From: Pseudobacteriovorax antillogorgiicola
GTDB lineage: Bacteria > Bdellovibrionota_B > Oligoflexia > Oligoflexales > CAIYRB01
Direction: 5' to 3'
Length of the DNA: 57,849 nucleotides
Assembly: GCA_945862295.1 (NCBI GenBank)
Contig: CAMAXT010000006.1
Coordinates: forward strand, 1-57,849
The position numbers and the translations under genes are program-made. Below are positions 44,045 to 56,200 of this stretch, in pieces. The notes under the pieces are model-generated. The model was not told the DNA's origin. It did no database searches and saw only the letters and a list, made by a program, of their open reading frames with translations. The first letter of the stretch is position 1. Every line of letters begins with the position of its first letter.

Positions 44045-45238
44045 ATGGCTAAGGAAAAGTTCGAACGGAAGAAACCTCACGTAAACATCGGTACTATTGG
44101 TCACGTTGACCATGGTAAGACGACGCTTACAGCTGCCATTACTAAAGTTATGGCAATGAAACATGGCGGCGCTTTCATGGCGTACGACCAAATCGACAAG
44201 TCGCCCGAAGAAAAAGCACGTGGTATCACAATTTCCACGGCTCACGTTGAGTACGAATCCGCCGCGCGCCACTACGCACACGTCGACTGCCCAGGACATG
44301 CTGACTATGTAAAAAACATGATCACTGGTGCGGCTCAGATGGACGGCGCGATTCTTGTTGTAAGCGCAGCTGATGGCCCAATGCCTCAGACTCGTGAACA
44401 CATCCTCTTGTCTCGTCAAGTAGGTGTTCCAAAAATCGTTGTGTTCATGAACAAGACCGATATGGTTGACGATGCAGAACTTCTCGAACTTGTAGAGATG
44501 GAAGTTCGTGACCTCCTCACCACCTATAAATTCCCGGGTGACGAGACTCCAATCGTCAAAGGTTCAGCTTTGAAAGCTCTAGAAGCTTCAAGTCCTGACG
44601 ATGAATGGGCGAAGAAAATTGTTGAGCTGATCGACGCAGTCGACAAATACATCCCGGTTCCTGAGCGCGCGATTAACCTGCCGTTCTTGATGCCTATCGA
44701 AGACGTATTCTCCATCTCAGGTCGTGGTACAGTTGTTACTGGCCGTATCGAGCGCGGAATTGTTAAAGTCAACGAAGAGCTCGAGATCGTAGGTCTTCGC
44801 GACACTACTAAGACTGTATGTACTGGTGTTGAGATGTTCCGCAAGATCCTCGATCAGGGGCAAGCTGGTGACAACGTCGGTGTACTTCTTCGTGGTACTA
44901 AACGTGAAGAAATTGAGCGTGGCCAAGTTCTTGCGAAGCCAGGCACAATCAAGCCTCACAAAAAATTCAAAGCTGCTGTGTACATCTTGAGTAAGGAAGA
45001 AGGCGGACGCCATACTCCTTTCTTCAAGAACTACCGTCCACAGTTCTACTTCCGTACAACGGACGTAACCGGCACGATCACTCTTCCAGAAAACGTAGAG
45101 ATGGTTATGCCTGGTGACAACATCTCAATTGATGTTGAACTCATCACGCCGATCGCGATGGAAAAAGAACTACGCTTCGCAATTCGCGAGGGTGGCCGTA
45201 CAGTCGGCGCAGGCGTTGTTGCGGAAATCATCGCGTAA
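44045..45238 (+). CDS. tuf: Elongation factor Tu
   Basis: EF-Tu delivers aminoacyl-tRNA to the ribosome. Motifs: [10 protein letters not shown] (P-loop), the switch [14 protein letters not shown] (G3) and NKTD (G4), and a complete domain 2/3 ([21 protein letters not shown]). At 397 residues it is full length. ATG 44045 has GGGAGGA upstream; the upstream extension in frame is read-through of the tRNA region and is rejected. Confidence 0.98.
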   Translation: MAKEKFERKKPHVNIGTIGHVDHGKTTLTAAITKVMAMKHGGAFMAYDQIDKSPEEKARGITISTAHVEYESAARHYAHVDCPGHADYVKNMITGAAQMDGAILVVSAADGPMPQTREHILLSRQVGVPKIVVFMNKTDMVDDAELLELVEMEVRDLLTTYKFPGDETPIVKGSALKALEASSPDDEWAKKIVELIDAVDKYIPVPERAINLPFLMPIEDVFSISGRGTVVTGRIERGIVKVNEELEIVGLRDTTKTVCTGVEMFRKILDQGQAGDNVGVLLRGTKREEIERGQVLAKPGTIKPHKKFKAAVYILSKEEGGRHTPFFKNYRPQFYFRTTDVTGTITLPENVEMVMPGDNISIDVELITPIAMEKELRFAIREGGRTVGAGVVAEIIA

Positions 45239-45269
45239 TAACGATTTGAAATTGTTATAGTTTTTAAAG

Positions 45270-45299
45270 CAACTGCCCTTATGGGCAGTTGTATATTTT
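45270..45299 (+). terminator. Hairpin after tuf
   Basis: CAACTGCCC and GGGCAGTTG pair around TTAT, followed by TATATTTTA just before tRNA-Trp. It may terminate tuf or process the transcript. Confidence 0.6.
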
Positions 45300-45375
45300 A
45301 GGCGAGTAGCTCCAACGGTAGAGCAGCGGATTCCAAATCCGCGTGTTGTGGGTTCGAATCCCTCCTCGCCTGCCA
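45300..45375 (+). tRNA. tRNA-Trp (anticodon CCA)
   Basis: Acceptor AGGCGAG pairs with CTCGCCT; anticodon loop TTCCAAA; encoded CCA. Sits between tuf and secE, as in many bacteria. Confidence 0.97.
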
Positions 45376-45424
45376 TTAAATGTAAGAGAACTTTTTTGAT
45401 TAAACGCATTGGGCTGGGGTAATC

Positions 45425-45802
45425 ATGGGCAAGGACGACGCTACCTGGTTAAACGTAAGTTATGTTTGTTTTACGTTTTTGAGTGCCTACATCTTCTATA
45501 AAGCATTCGAAATGACGGGCATCCAACTTGGATGGATCGAACGTTACGATTGGTTTGCGTACGCAGCGACTGCATTAGCTGTAGTACTAGGGGTCGGCAT
45601 TGTGTTGTTGGTCAGATCTAGTTCTTCAAGAAATGAATATTACCTCTCAGCTATTGCTGAGCTTCGCAAAGTAACTTGGCCAAGCTGGCCGGATACTAAA
45701 AGAATGACGATCATCGTTGCAGTCGTTGTGGCTTTTTTTGCGGTGATCGTAAGTGTGTTTGACTTCGTGTGGTCTGGCCTTCTGAAGTTTTTGGTATCTT
45801 GA
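45425..45802 (+). CDS. secE: Preprotein translocase subunit SecE
   Basis: SecE stabilises SecY in the translocon. Three transmembrane helices, the last preceded by the conserved AELRKVTWPSWPDTKR amphipathic segment. At 125 residues it is of the three-helix (long) type. It leads into nusG 34 bases downstream, the usual secE-nusG order. Confidence 0.93.
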   Translation: MGKDDATWLNVSYVCFTFLSAYIFYKAFEMTGIQLGWIERYDWFAYAATALAVVLGVGIVLLVRSSSSRNEYYLSAIAELRKVTWPSWPDTKRMTIIVAVVVAFFAVIVSVFDFVWSGLLKFLVS

Positions 45803-45835
45803 GATTAACGAATTTAAAGTTAAGGAACATGTGGC

Positions 45836-46450
45836 ATGTCTGAAGAGATTGAAAGCACGGTAGATGGTGGAGCAGAAGGGCCCTCTCTCGGTTCGCGAGA
45901 CAGAAACCAAAAATTCCGCTGGTTCGTGGTGCATACATATTCAATGTTCGAAGAAAAAGCCAAAACTACGCTTCTCGAACGCATCAAGAACAATAATATG
46001 GAAGCTCGCTTCGGCGAAGTTATTGTCCCCAAGACCTCTTCTGAAACCGTACTGAAAAGTGGTAAAAAGAAGAAAGTCGAACGCAATGCATTTCCAGGGT
46101 ACATCCTTGTCGAAATGGAGATGGATGAACAGACAAACCATCTAGTGCGTGATACTCCCAAAATCACAGGCTTCGTCGGCAACGCGCGCAACCCTCGTCC
46201 GATCACGGACGAAGAAGCACTTCGTTTGACCAATCCTGAGTCCATCAAGGAAGCGGCTAAGATCCAAGCGTCTAACCTCTCTTTCGAAAAAGGCGAAGCC
46301 GTCAAAGTTATCGACGGTGCGTTCACGAATTTTGATGGTGTAGTAGACGCTGTTCAGTCCGATAAGATGAAACTAAGAATTCTAGTTAGTATTTTCGGCC
46401 GGGAAACACCGGTTGAGCTTGAATATAGTCAGGTTCAAAAACTCTCTTAA
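45836..46450 (+). CDS. nusG: Transcription antitermination factor NusG
   Basis: NusG binds RNA polymerase and couples transcription to translation. N-terminal NGN domain WFVVHTYSMFEEKAKTTLLERI, with FPGYILVEMEM and VGN...PITDEE, and a C-terminal KOW domain (EKGEAVKVIDGAFTNFDGVVD). A ~20-residue acidic lead precedes the NGN domain. Standard neighbours secE and rplK. Confidence 0.97.
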   Translation: MSEEIESTVDGGAEGPSLGSRDRNQKFRWFVVHTYSMFEEKAKTTLLERIKNNNMEARFGEVIVPKTSSETVLKSGKKKKVERNAFPGYILVEMEMDEQTNHLVRDTPKITGFVGNARNPRPITDEEALRLTNPESIKEAAKIQASNLSFEKGEAVKVIDGAFTNFDGVVDAVQSDKMKLRILVSIFGRETPVELEYSQVQKLS

Positions 46451-46606
46451 TGCCACGGTAGTACCGTCTTTTCTGGCGGTAATGAGAAGTTTTTAATCTT
46501 CAGGTGAGATAGTGCGCGATACAGCTTGACAGTAACAGTAGAATCCCGTAAATCAGCCCACTCTCGTTTTTTTTAGTGTCCGGTTTTTACAGCAAGGAGT
46601 ATCTCG

Positions 46607-47032
46607 GTGGCAAAGAAAGTCGTCGGATTTATCAAATTACAAATTCCAGCAGGCAAAGCAAACCCTGCGCCACCTGTTGGTCCAGCACTTGGTCAACGCG
46701 GTGTAAATATCATGGCTTTCTGCAAAGAGTTTAACGCTCGTACGCAAAAAGCAATCGGATCTAACTTGCCGACGATCATCACTGTTTACGCTGATAAATC
46801 GTTTACATTCATTACTAAGAATCCTCCAGCTTCTGACCTCCTCAAAAAGGCTTCAAAAGTTGACAAAGGGTCTCAGACTCCTGGTAAGGCTACTTGTGGT
46901 TCGATAACTATGGCTGAAATCAAAGAAGTCGCGAAGATTAAGATGGCAGACTTGAACTGCTACGATGAAGCTGCAGCATGCAAAATTTTAGCTGGCTCAG
47001 CACGTTCGATGGGACTAGAAGTTAAAGCCTGA
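46607..47032 (+). CDS. rplK: 50S ribosomal protein L11
   Basis: GTG 46607 with AAGGAG upstream. Begins [33 protein letters not shown], the L11 signature, and ends in the RNA-binding C-terminal domain. 141 residues. The 156-base nusG-rplK gap may hold the L11-operon leader; no clear structure was resolved. Confidence 0.98.
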   Translation: MAKKVVGFIKLQIPAGKANPAPPVGPALGQRGVNIMAFCKEFNARTQKAIGSNLPTIITVYADKSFTFITKNPPASDLLKKASKVDKGSQTPGKATCGSITMAEIKEVAKIKMADLNCYDEAAACKILAGSARSMGLEVKA

Positions 47033-47102
47033 TTTCAGGTTGTAAACATAAAAGTAGGAGAGTCTTGCTAGACGAGACTCGTTTGAACTACGGAGATTAT
47101 AA

Positions 47103-47798
47103 ATGGCTAAACGCGGCAAAAAATACCGTGCCTCCTTGGCAAAGGTAAATCGGGATACATTCTATCAACTTGATGAAGCCATCAAGCTTGTACAACAAAC
47201 TTCTTATTCTAAATTCGATGCAACGGTCGATATGGCCGTAAACCTTGGTCTTGACCCACGTCAAGCGGATCAAAACATCCGTGGCGCGGTACCACTTCCT
47301 AATGGTACAGGTAAGTCTGTTCGAATCATCGTTTTCGCTAAAGGCGAAAAGGCTACCCAAGCAAAAACGACAGGCGTAGTTGACGTCGGTGGTGATGAGC
47401 TCGCTGCTAAAATTCAAGGCGGCTGGATGGATTTCGATGCTGTCATCGCTACCCCAGACATGATGGGTGTCGTAGGTAAATTAGGTAAGGTTTTAGGTCC
47501 TCGTGGTCTTATGCCAAACCCTAAGACTGGTACTGTAACCATGGACGTGGTTAAAGCGGTCAACGAACTTAACGCTGGTCGTACGGAATTCCGAGTCGAC
47601 AAAGCAGGTATCATTCATGCTCCAGTCGGCAAAGTAAGCTTTGCTACTGATAAGTTGGTTGAGAACGCAAAAGCTGTTATTGATGCGCTGACGAAGGCGA
47701 AGCCAGCAACTGCGAAAGGTACTTACATGCAGAAGTTAAATCTTTCTGCAACTATGGGTCCTGGCGTTAAAGTTGATGTAACTCCTTTCAGGCTCTGA
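47103..47798 (+). CDS. rplA: 50S ribosomal protein L1
   Basis: L1 forms the mobile stalk and in E. coli also represses the rplKA transcript. Motifs: [28 protein letters not shown] and [15 protein letters not shown]. 231 residues, full length. 70 bases after rplK. Confidence 0.98.
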   Translation: MAKRGKKYRASLAKVNRDTFYQLDEAIKLVQQTSYSKFDATVDMAVNLGLDPRQADQNIRGAVPLPNGTGKSVRIIVFAKGEKATQAKTTGVVDVGGDELAAKIQGGWMDFDAVIATPDMMGVVGKLGKVLGPRGLMPNPKTGTVTMDVVKAVNELNAGRTEFRVDKAGIIHAPVGKVSFATDKLVENAKAVIDALTKAKPATAKGTYMQKLNLSATMGPGVKVDVTPFRL

Positions 47799-47826
47799 AA
47801 CGATCTGGATTTAAGGGAATATTGCC

Positions 47827-48357
47827 ATGCCAATGAGTAAAGCCCGCAAGGCTACATTGAAAACGGATCTGGCCGGTCGCTTCCAAAAAGCGAACGCTGC
47901 GATCGTTGCGGAATACCGCGGATTGACAGTTGCTGACTTGACTCAACTGAGAGTCAAACTAAGAGAATCAAATTCTGAGTTCAAAATAGTAAAGAACAGG
48001 GTAGCGAAAGTAGCTATCAGAGAAGACTCACCAACAAGTAGTGATCTCTCGGCCAATTTAAAAGGTCCTGTTGGAGTTGTGTTTGTCTACGGTGATCCTG
48101 CAGCCGCTGCAAAGTCGGTACTGGAATTCGCCAAAGAGAAGCCAGAGTTATTCAAGGTGACCGGTGGTCTCATGGATGGCAAGGGCGTTTCGGCAGCACA
48201 ACTGAAAGTTATCGCCGATCTACCGAGTAGAGACGTGCTGATGGCTCAAATCGTGGGTTCTCTGGTGGCGCCGCACCGTGGTCTTGTTACAGTCATGGCA
48301 GGTGTTACGCGGCAACTAGTCCAGGTAATCAATGCTATAAAAGAAAAGAAAGTATAA
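47827..48357 (+). CDS. rplJ: 50S ribosomal protein L10
   Basis: L10 anchors the L7/L12 stalk. Contains VAEYRGLTVADLTQLRVKLRE and the stalk-binding C-terminal helix. 176 residues. The rplA-rplJ gap is only 28 bases, so there is no long L10-type leader here, unlike E. coli. Confidence 0.97.
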   Translation: MPMSKARKATLKTDLAGRFQKANAAIVAEYRGLTVADLTQLRVKLRESNSEFKIVKNRVAKVAIREDSPTSSDLSANLKGPVGVVFVYGDPAAAAKSVLEFAKEKPELFKVTGGLMDGKGVSAAQLKVIADLPSRDVLMAQIVGSLVAPHRGLVTVMAGVTRQLVQVINAIKEKKV

Positions 48358-48362
48358 ATGCC

Positions 48363-48387
48363 GCTTCGTAAGCTGATGCTACGAGGC
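48363..48387 (+). other. Hairpin between rplJ and rplL
   Basis: GCTTCGTA pairs with TACGAGGC around AGCTGATGC, immediately before the rplL ribosome-binding site (AGGGAGGA). Possible translational control of the multi-copy L7/L12. Confidence 0.45.
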
Positions 48388-48404
48388 TTGAGGGAGGAAT
48401 CACA

Positions 48405-48785
48405 ATGTCAAGCGTAACTAAAGAGCAAGTAATCACATTCCTAGAGAACCTAACGTTGCTAGAAGCAGCTGGTTTGGTCAAGGAGCTAGAAGAGAAGTTT
48501 GGTGTAAGTGCAGCAGCTCCTGTTGCATTTGCGGCTGCTCCTGCTGCTGGCGGAGCTGCAGTGGAAGAGCAGACTGAATTCACAGTCATTCTTTCTTCTG
48601 TTCCAGCTGACAAGAAGATCAACGTGATCAAAGAGATCCGTACGATCACTGGTCTGGGTTTGAAAGAAGCGAAAGACCTTGTTGAAGGCGCTCCTAAGAA
48701 CGTCAAGGAAGCGGTTAACAAAGAAGAAGCAGCAAAAATCAAGAAATCTCTTGAAGATGCTGGCGCTAAAGTTGACCTTAAGTAA
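48405..48785 (+). CDS. rplL: 50S ribosomal protein L7/L12
   Basis: The stalk protein that recruits elongation factors. Ala-rich hinge ([14 protein letters not shown]) and the C-terminal domain ending VDLK, with [28 protein letters not shown]. 126 residues. Confidence 0.98.
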   Translation: MSSVTKEQVITFLENLTLLEAAGLVKELEEKFGVSAAAPVAFAAAPAAGGAAVEEQTEFTVILSSVPADKKINVIKEIRTITGLGLKEAKDLVEGAPKNVKEAVNKEEAAKIKKSLEDAGAKVDLK

Positions 48786-48875
48786 GCCCGGTTCTAAACA
48801 TTCTCCCGAACTTGGGGAATTAAGCTGCTTACGTTTTGTAGACACAGATATTGTCCTGGGTGCTTTTGTTAGCCC

Positions 48876-48899
48876 TAAACTGGTGAAAAAACTAGTTTG
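48876..48899 (+). other. Stem-loop in the rplL-rpoB gap
   Basis: AAACTGGT and ACTAGTTT pair around GAAAAA within the 284-base rplL-rpoB gap. No T tract; an RNase III-type processing site or attenuator is possible by analogy with E. coli. Confidence 0.4.
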
Positions 48900-48940
48900 G
48901 TAAGTTGCCAAAAGTTACACCCGGGATTGTGTTTTGTCTA

Positions 48941-48969
48941 TTGACACGAAGGCGAATGCTTGGGATTGT
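48941..48969 (+). promoter_or_regulatory. Possible internal promoter before rpoB
   Basis: A perfect TTGACA at 48941-48946 followed, 17 bases later, by a poor -10 (GATTGT). Speculative. Confidence 0.25.
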
Positions 48970-49069
48970 TTCGCTAAATTTGACTTTGCCCAAATTTTGC
49001 ATGCATGGGATGTATTGTATTCCCTATGCAAGATTACTCACTGCCATACCCTACAGTTAGGAGTGCTAT

Positions 49070-52000
49070 ATGACCTCCCTGGCGTCCAGCTATACGCGCC
49101 CAAGGAAAGTTTTCGCCAAAGTTCCTTCCGCGGTGGAAATGCCTTATCTTATCGAAGTCCAGAGAAATAGTTACGAACAATTTTTGCAGATGAATATCGA
49201 TCCTGACAAGAGAAAAAATGTCGGGCTTGAAGGCGTTTTCCGTTCGGTCTTTCCGATCCATGATTTTCAGGAAACCGCCTCTGTTGAGTTCGTAAGTTTT
49301 TCCTTTGAAGAACCTAAATACACTGTTGATGAATGTCGTCAAAGAGGCATGAGCTTTGCTGCGCCTCTTAAAGTCGTTATTCGGTTAGTCGTTTGGGACG
49401 TCGATAAAGACACAAGCGTAAAAACAATCAAAGACGTTAAAGAGCAAGAAGTCTATTTCGGCGAAATCCCGCTTATGACTGACTCTGGAACGTTCATCAT
49501 CAACGGTACTGAGCGCGTTATCGTATCTCAGCTTCACCGGTCTGCTGGTGTATTTTTCGACCATGATAAAGGTAAAAACAGCGCCACTGGTAAAGTGCTT
49601 TACACTGCTCGTGTAATTCCTTACCGCGGTAGCTGGCTGGACTTTGAATTCGATTCAAAAGATATCCTTTATGTGCGTATCGACCGTCGTCGCAAACTGC
49701 ACGCAACAATCTTGCTCAAAGCCCTTGGCTTTAGTGACAAGCAGTTGCTCGATTACTTCTACGAAAAAGAAATCATCCGGATTCAAGATGGTCGTTTCGA
49801 GAAGAAACTAAACTTCGACATTCTACGTGGACAGAGAGCATCTTCGGATCTCGTCGATCCAAAGAACGGCAAAGTTTACGTTAAAAAGAACAGAAGAATT
49901 TCTCAAGGCGCTATCCGTCAAATGCAACAGGCAGGACTTGAATTCCAAGTTTTGACGCCTGAAGATATGATCGGAAAAGTTCTTTCTGAAGACGTGCTCG
50001 ATGATGACGGCAACGTTATTATCCAGGTCAACGCTGACCTCGACAAAGCACTCATCAAAGAGATCATGAGCCGTGGTGTTAAAGAGCTTTCGATCTTGTT
50101 TATGGACGGTGTCAACGTTGACGCTTCCTTCAGAAACACCCTGGTAAGCGACAAGATCACGACTCAAGACGAAGCGGTACTCGAAATCTACCGTCGTCTA
50201 CGTCCTGGTGATCCGCCGACAATCGACGCAGCTAAAGTTCTATTCGAGAACCTCTTTTTCAACGCAGATCGTTACGATTTGTCGACCGTTGGTCGTTTGA
50301 AGTTGAATGAGCGTTTAGCGCAGAACGAATCTTTGGAACAGCGCACGCTAACCAAGGACGACATTTTGAAAACTGTCGGCTACCTACTTAAATTGAAAAC
50401 AGGTAACGGTGAAATCGACGATATTGACCACTTGGGTAATCGTCGTGTTCGTGCCGTGGGTGAGCTTTTAGAGAACCAATACCGTATTGGTCTACTAAGA
50501 ATCGAGCGCGCGATCCGTGAGCGTCTACAGTTGCAAGACGTAGATACCTTGTTGCCGCATGACTTCATCAACAACAAGCCAGCGTCTGCTGTTGTGAAAG
50601 AATTCTTCGGAAGTTCACAGCTTAGTCAGTTTATGGATCAGACCAACCCACTATCTGAAGTCACGCACAAGCGTCGTCTCTCAGCTCTTGGACCTGGTGG
50701 TTTGAGTCGTGAGCGTGCTGGCTTCGAAGTTCGTGACGTTCACCCTACACATTATGGTCGTATCTGCCCGGTAGAGACACCAGAGGGTCCGAACATTGGT
50801 TTGATCTCATCTTTGGCGTCATACGGTCGAGTTAACGAGTACGGATTCATTGAAACGCCTTACCGTGACCTTCGTACTACCGATAAGAAGAATGATGTTA
50901 AGTACTACTCTGCAAACGAAGAACACGCAGACCACGTTATTGCGCAAGCAAGCATCGACGGTGCTCATGCTCCAGATGACTTGATCGGTGTACGTCGACT
51001 TGGTGAGAGTGAGATTGCTCGCGCTGAAGAAGCTGACTTAATGGACGTTGCTCCAAACCAGTTGGTGTCAGTTGCAGCATCACTTATTCCATTCTTGCAG
51101 AATGACGATGCGAACCGCGCTTTGATGGGCTCGAACATGCAACGTCAAGCGGTACCGCTCTTGCGTACACGCGCTCCACTCATCGGTACCGGTCTCGAAA
51201 GAACCGTTGCTCGTGACTCTGGTGCAGCGGTTGTAGCAAAACGTGACGGTATCATTGTAGCTGTCGATGCTGACCGTATCGTTGTTAAAACTATGGAACA
51301 GAATCCGGACGAACTGACTGAAGTCGGTGCCGACGTTGATATTTATAATTTGCAAAAATATAAGCGTTCAAACCTTGATACCTGTATCAATCAGAAGCCT
51401 ATCGTCCACAAAGGCGAGAGTGTTAGACGCGGTGACGTTATCGCCGACGGTTTCGCGATTGAGATGGGTGAACTAGCTCTTGGGCAAAACGTGGTCGTAG
51501 CATTCATGCCTTGGAGTGGTTACAACTTCGAAGATTCGATTTTGATCTCTGAGCGTGTTGTTAAAGAAGACCTTTACACAAGTATCCACATTCAAGAATT
51601 CGAGTGTATTTCTCGCGATACCAAATTGGGCCAAGAAGAAATCACTGGTGACATTCCAAACGTCGGTGAAGAAGCACTTCGCAACCTCGATGAATCAGGA
51701 ATCATTCGCGTCGGAGCTGAAGTTCAGCCGAATGACCTCTTGGTCGGTAAAATCACACCTAAAGGTGAAACGCAGCTAACTCCAGAAGAGAAGCTCCTAA
51801 GAGCGATCTTCGGTGAGAAAGCAGGGGACGTTCGTGACACATCGCTCCGCGTTCCTCCTGGTGTTGTTGGAACTGTTATCGGTGCAAAAATCTTTGCCCG
51901 TGCTGGTGCAGAAAAAGACGTTCGTAGCGTTCAGATCGAAGAGCAGGAAATCCTGAAACTTCGTAAAGACGAAGGCGACCGTATCAACATCATCAAAGAC

Positions 52001-53206
52001 TCCGCTGTTCGTAAGATGGCGAGTATTGCTTCTGGTGATGCACTTGCTGCAGACATTAAAAACTCTACTGGTGATTTGGTTGTTAAAAAAGGTACGTCTG
52101 TTGATAACGACGTTCTCTTGGCACTTGACTATGTCTTGTGGGACCAACTCAGCCTAAAAGACGCGTCTAAGAACAGTCTTTTGACTAAAGCGCTTGATAA
52201 CTTGCGTGACAAGATCAACTTGATTCGCTTTATGACTGAAGAACAAATCAAGAAAATCAAGAAGGGCGATGAACTCCCTCCAGGCGTTATCAAGATGGTT
52301 AAAGTTTATGTTGCCATTAAGCGTAAGCTTCAAGTTGGTGACAAGATGGCGGGACGCCACGGAAACAAAGGTGTTGTTTCCAGAATCTTGCCTGAAGAAG
52401 ATTTGCCGTTCTTAGAAAGCGGTCGTCCAGTTGATATCGTTCTGAACCCACTTGGTGTTCCGTCACGGATGAACGTTGGACAGATCCTTGAAACACACCT
52501 TGGCTGGGCTGCTAAGGGTGTTGGTGAGCGCCTCAACCAGATGATCGTTGAAAGCTTCAACCGTAAAGCGGTCGAAGACTACATCCTTCAAATCTGGGAT
52601 GACGCCGAAGTTAAAAAGTTTGTTAAAGACGCGACTGATGATCAGTTGAAAGCGTTTGCTCGTAAGTATGCAGAAGGCGTTCACTTCGCTAACCCTGTAT
52701 TCGATGGCGCTGACGAGTCAGACATCCGCAAGTATCTTGAGCTAGCTGGAGTTTCGCCAGATGGCCAAACAGACCTCTATGACGGTCGTACTGGCGCGAA
52801 GTTTGACAACAAAGTAACAGTCGGTGTGATGTACGTTCTGAAACTCCATCACTTGGTTGATGAGAAAATTCACGCACGTTCAATTGGTCCGTACTCTCTT
52901 GTTACACAGCAACCTCTCGGTGGTAAGGCTCAGTTCGGTGGTCAGCGCCTCGGAGAGATGGAAGTGTGGGCAATGGAAGCATACGGTGCTGCCTTTACTC
53001 TCCAAGAGTTCTTGACTGTTAAGTCCGATGACGTACTAGGTCGTACAAGAATGTACGAGTCAATCGTCAAAGGTCAAAACATGATGACTCCAGGACTTCC
53101 AGAGAGCTTTAACGTTCTCGTTAAAGAACTCCAGAGTTTGGCCCTCGATGTAAACTTGATCCGTGATGACGGTCAAGAAACTGGCATCGAAGCATTGCAG
53201 CAGTAA
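49070..53206 (+). CDS. rpoB: RNA polymerase subunit beta
   Basis: Full-length beta subunit, 1378 residues. The rifampicin pocket is wild-type at the main sites: [27 protein letters not shown] places D523, H533 and S538 at E. coli D516, H526 and S531. Other landmarks: [39 protein letters not shown] and the [19 protein letters not shown]-terminal clamp segment. TTAGGAG precedes ATG 49070. Confidence 0.98.
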   Translation: MTSLASSYTRPRKVFAKVPSAVEMPYLIEVQRNSYEQFLQMNIDPDKRKNVGLEGVFRSVFPIHDFQETASVEFVSFSFEEPKYTVDECRQRGMSFAAPLKVVIRLVVWDVDKDTSVKTIKDVKEQEVYFGEIPLMTDSGTFIINGTERVIVSQLHRSAGVFFDHDKGKNSATGKVLYTARVIPYRGSWLDFEFDSKDILYVRIDRRRKLHATILLKALGFSDKQLLDYFYEKEIIRIQDGRFEKKLNFDILRGQRASSDLVDPKNGKVYVKKNRRISQGAIRQMQQAGLEFQVLTPEDMIGKVLSEDVLDDDGNVIIQVNADLDKALIKEIMSRGVKELSILFMDGVNVDASFRNTLVSDKITTQDEAVLEIYRRLRPGDPPTIDAAKVLFENLFFNADRYDLSTVGRLKLNERLAQNESLEQRTLTKDDILKTVGYLLKLKTGNGEIDDIDHLGNRRVRAVGELLENQYRIGLLRIERAIRERLQLQDVDTLLPHDFINNKPASAVVKEFFGSSQLSQFMDQTNPLSEVTHKRRLSALGPGGLSRERAGFEVRDVHPTHYGRICPVETPEGPNIGLISSLASYGRVNEYGFIETPYRDLRTTDKKNDVKYYSANEEHADHVIAQASIDGAHAPDDLIGVRRLGESEIARAEEADLMDVAPNQLVSVAASLIPFLQNDDANRALMGSNMQRQAVPLLRTRAPLIGTGLERTVARDSGAAVVAKRDGIIVAVDADRIVVKTMEQNPDELTEVGADVDIYNLQKYKRSNLDTCINQKPIVHKGESVRRGDVIADGFAIEMGELALGQNVVVAFMPWSGYNFEDSILISERVVKEDLYTSIHIQEFECISRDTKLGQEEITGDIPNVGEEALRNLDESGIIRVGAEVQPNDLLVGKITPKGETQLTPEEKLLRAIFGEKAGDVRDTSLRVPPGVVGTVIGAKIFARAGAEKDVRSVQIEEQEILKLRKDEGDRINIIKDSAVRKMASIASGDALAADIKNSTGDLVVKKGTSVDNDVLLALDYVLWDQLSLKDASKNSLLTKALDNLRDKINLIRFMTEEQIKKIKKGDELPPGVIKMVKVYVAIKRKLQVGDKMAGRHGNKGVVSRILPEEDLPFLESGRPVDIVLNPLGVPSRMNVGQILETHLGWAAKGVGERLNQMIVESFNRKAVEDYILQIWDDAEVKKFVKDATDDQLKAFARKYAEGVHFANPVFDGADESDIRKYLELAGVSPDGQTDLYDGRTGAKFDNKVTVGVMYVLKLHHLVDEKIHARSIGPYSLVTQQPLGGKAQFGGQRLGEMEVWAMEAYGAAFTLQEFLTVKSDDVLGRTRMYESIVKGQNMMTPGLPESFNVLVKELQSLALDVNLIRDDGQETGIEALQQ

Positions 53207-53218
53207 TTTTATTAAAAG

Positions 53219-53252
53219 GCACCGGGAATGGCTCCCGGTGCTTAGGTTTTTT
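53219..53252 (+). terminator. Terminator-like hairpin between rpoB and rpoC
   Basis: GCACCGGGA pairs perfectly with TCCCGGTGC around ATGGC, followed by TTAGGTTTTTT. It has the form of an intrinsic terminator yet lies inside the operon, only 27 bases before rpoC. Confidence 0.7.
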
Positions 53253-53278
53253 CCTCCAGTGTTCGAGAGGAGTCGAGT

Positions 53279-56200
53279 TTGAAAGACTTACTGAACTTTT
53301 TTGATAAGCCAACAGATCCTTTGAGCTTTAACGCTATCAAGATCTCTTTGGCATCTCCGGAAAAAATTCGTAGCTGGTCTTACGGCGAAGTTAAGAAGCC
53401 TGAAACGATCAACTACCGTACGTTCAAGCCTGAGCGCGATGGTCTCTTCTGCGCTAAGATCTTTGGACCGGTTCGTGACTTTGAATGTATCTGCGGTAAA
53501 TACAAACGTATGAAACACCGTGGTATCGTGTGCGACAAATGCGGCGTGGAAGTTATCCACTCTAAAGTACGTCGTGAACGCCTTGGCCACATCAACTTGG
53601 CAACTCCGGTAGCTCACATCTGGTTTTTGAAGTCTTTGCCTTCAAGAATCGGTGCGATCCTTGACCTTACTTTGAAGGATGTAGAACGCATTCTTTATAG
53701 TGAGTCTTATGTTGTTTTGGATCCAGGTGATGAGAAAGTTACAAAGCTCAGTATCGGTGATGTCTTGTCTGAAGAAGACTATGACAACGCTCTTGCAGAG
53801 CACGGTAACGTTTTCAAAATCGGCGTTGGTGCAGAAGCCGTTGCTGAACTTCTCCGCGCCATCCGCGTTGAAGATCTAGCTGACGATTTGCGCGTTCTTT
53901 TGAAAGACTGCAAAGCGGAAGCAACACGTAAGAAACTACAAAAGCGTTTGAAAGTTGCAGAAGCTTTTAACCATATGGACAGCGGTGGCAGTTTCCTTGC
54001 TAAGCCAGAGTGGATGATGTTGCAGGTAATCCCTGTTCTCCCTCCAGATCTTCGTCCTTTGGTTCCACTAGACGGTGGACGTTTTGCGACTTCAGATTTG
54101 AACGATCTTTACCGCCGCGTTATCAACCGTAACAACCGTTTGTTGCGCTTGATCGAACTTAACGCTCCAGAAATCATTATCCGTAACGAAAAACGCATGC
54201 TTCAGGAATCTGTCGATGCTCTATTCGATAACGGTCGTCGTGGAAAAGTATTTACTGGACCAAACAAGCGACCACTCCGTTCACTTTCAGACATGCTCAA
54301 AGGTAAGCAAGGCCGCTTCCGTCAAAACCTTCTCGGTAAACGCGTCGACTACTCTGGTCGTTCAGTTATCGTTGTCGGTCCAGACTTGCGCCTGCACCAA
54401 TGCGGTCTTCCTAAGAAGATGGCGATCGAACTCTTTAAACCGTTCCTCTACAACAAGCTTGAAGAGCACGGTATCGTTTCGACGATCAAGAGCGCGAAGA
54501 AACTCGTCGAAAAAGAACGTCCAGAAGTATGGGATTGCCTCGAAGAGGTAACCAAGGAACACCCGGTCTTGCTTAACCGAGCTCCAACACTCCACAGACT
54601 TGGTATCCAAGCGTTCGAGCCAGTTCTAATCGAAGGTAAAGCGATCCAGCTGCACCCATTGGTATGTTTTGCATTCAACGCGGACTTTGACGGTGACCAG
54701 ATGGCCGTTCACGTTCCGCTATCAATCGAAGCTCAGCTTGAAGCGCGAGTTTTGATGATGTCGACAAACAACATCCTGTCACCAGCGTCCGGTAACCCAG
54801 TTATCATTCCTACTCAGGATATTGTTCTCGGAATCTATTATTTGACCCGTGAAGATATTGGTGCCAACGGCGCTGGTAAGACGTTCAGCTCAATCGAAGA
54901 AGTGCGCTCTGCTTATGACCACAACATTGTTGGTCTGCAAGCTCCAGTCACAGTTCGTTTGCGTGGCCAGCGTCTAAAAACCACCGTCGGCCGCGCTCTT
55001 CTTTCTGAAATCTTGCCAGATGAGTTGCCTTTCGATCTCATCAACAAGACTCTCGGCAAAAAAGAACTCGGAAACTTGGTTAACCAGACCTTCCGTATCT
55101 GCGGCCCTAAGAAAACCGTACTCGTAGCAGATAGCTTGCGCGCTACAGGTTACCGCTATTCAACAAAAGCAGGTCTATCGATTTCAATCGGTGACATGGT
55201 TGTTCCAAAAGGAAAACCTAAGCTACTTGAAGAAGCGTACGAAGAAGTTAAACGTATCAAAGAGCAGTACTCCGAAGGTCTTTTGACTGAAGGCGAACGC
55301 TACAACAAAGTTATCGATATTTGGGCGAAGGTTACCGAGAACATCGCAACTGAGATGTTCAGGAACATCTCAACGATGAGCCGTACCGATAAAGACGGTA
55401 AAATTCACACAGTACCGAGCACCAACTCAGTATTCATGATGGCTGACTCCGGAGCAAGGGGTTCTACCCAGCAGATTCGCCAGCTAGCTGGTATGCGCGG
55501 TCTAATGGCTAAGCCTTCAGGCGACATCATTGAGACGCCAATTACTTCTAACTTCCGTGAAGGTCTAACAGTACTCGAGTACTTTACATCGACACACGGT
55601 GCGCGAAAAGGTTTGGCCGATACCGCGTTAAAAACAGCATCATCAGGATACTTGACTCGTCGTTTGGTTGACGTTGCCCAAGATTCTATTATCTCTGAAT
55701 ACGACTGCAATACCGATGACGGACTACTCCTAGTTCCAATTCGTGATGGTTCAGACGTTAAGATTTCTCTCGGTCGCCGTGTTCTCGGCCGTGTGTCTCT
55801 TGAAGATATCAAAGATCCATCAAGCGGTGATGTCATCGTTCCAAAAGGCGCGTTGATTACTGAGGAGCTTGCTGTCGACATTGATGCTGCGAACGTTGAA
55901 GCTGCAACTGTACGATCAGTGCAAACTTGCGGATCTCGTATGGGCGCATGCGTTAAATGCTACGGACGTGACCTTTCAACTGGTCACTTGGTAAACGTCG
56001 GTGAAGCTGTCGGTGTAATTGCTGCCCAGTCAATCGGCGAACCAGGAACTCAGTTGACGATGCGTACATTCCACTTTGGTGGTGCCGCAACGCACACTGT
56101 TGAAACGACCGCTGTAACAAGTCGCTTCTCTGGTGTTGTTAAATTCCAAAACTTGAAAACTGTAACTAACCGTACTGGTTCTCTTGTGGTTCTCAGCCGT

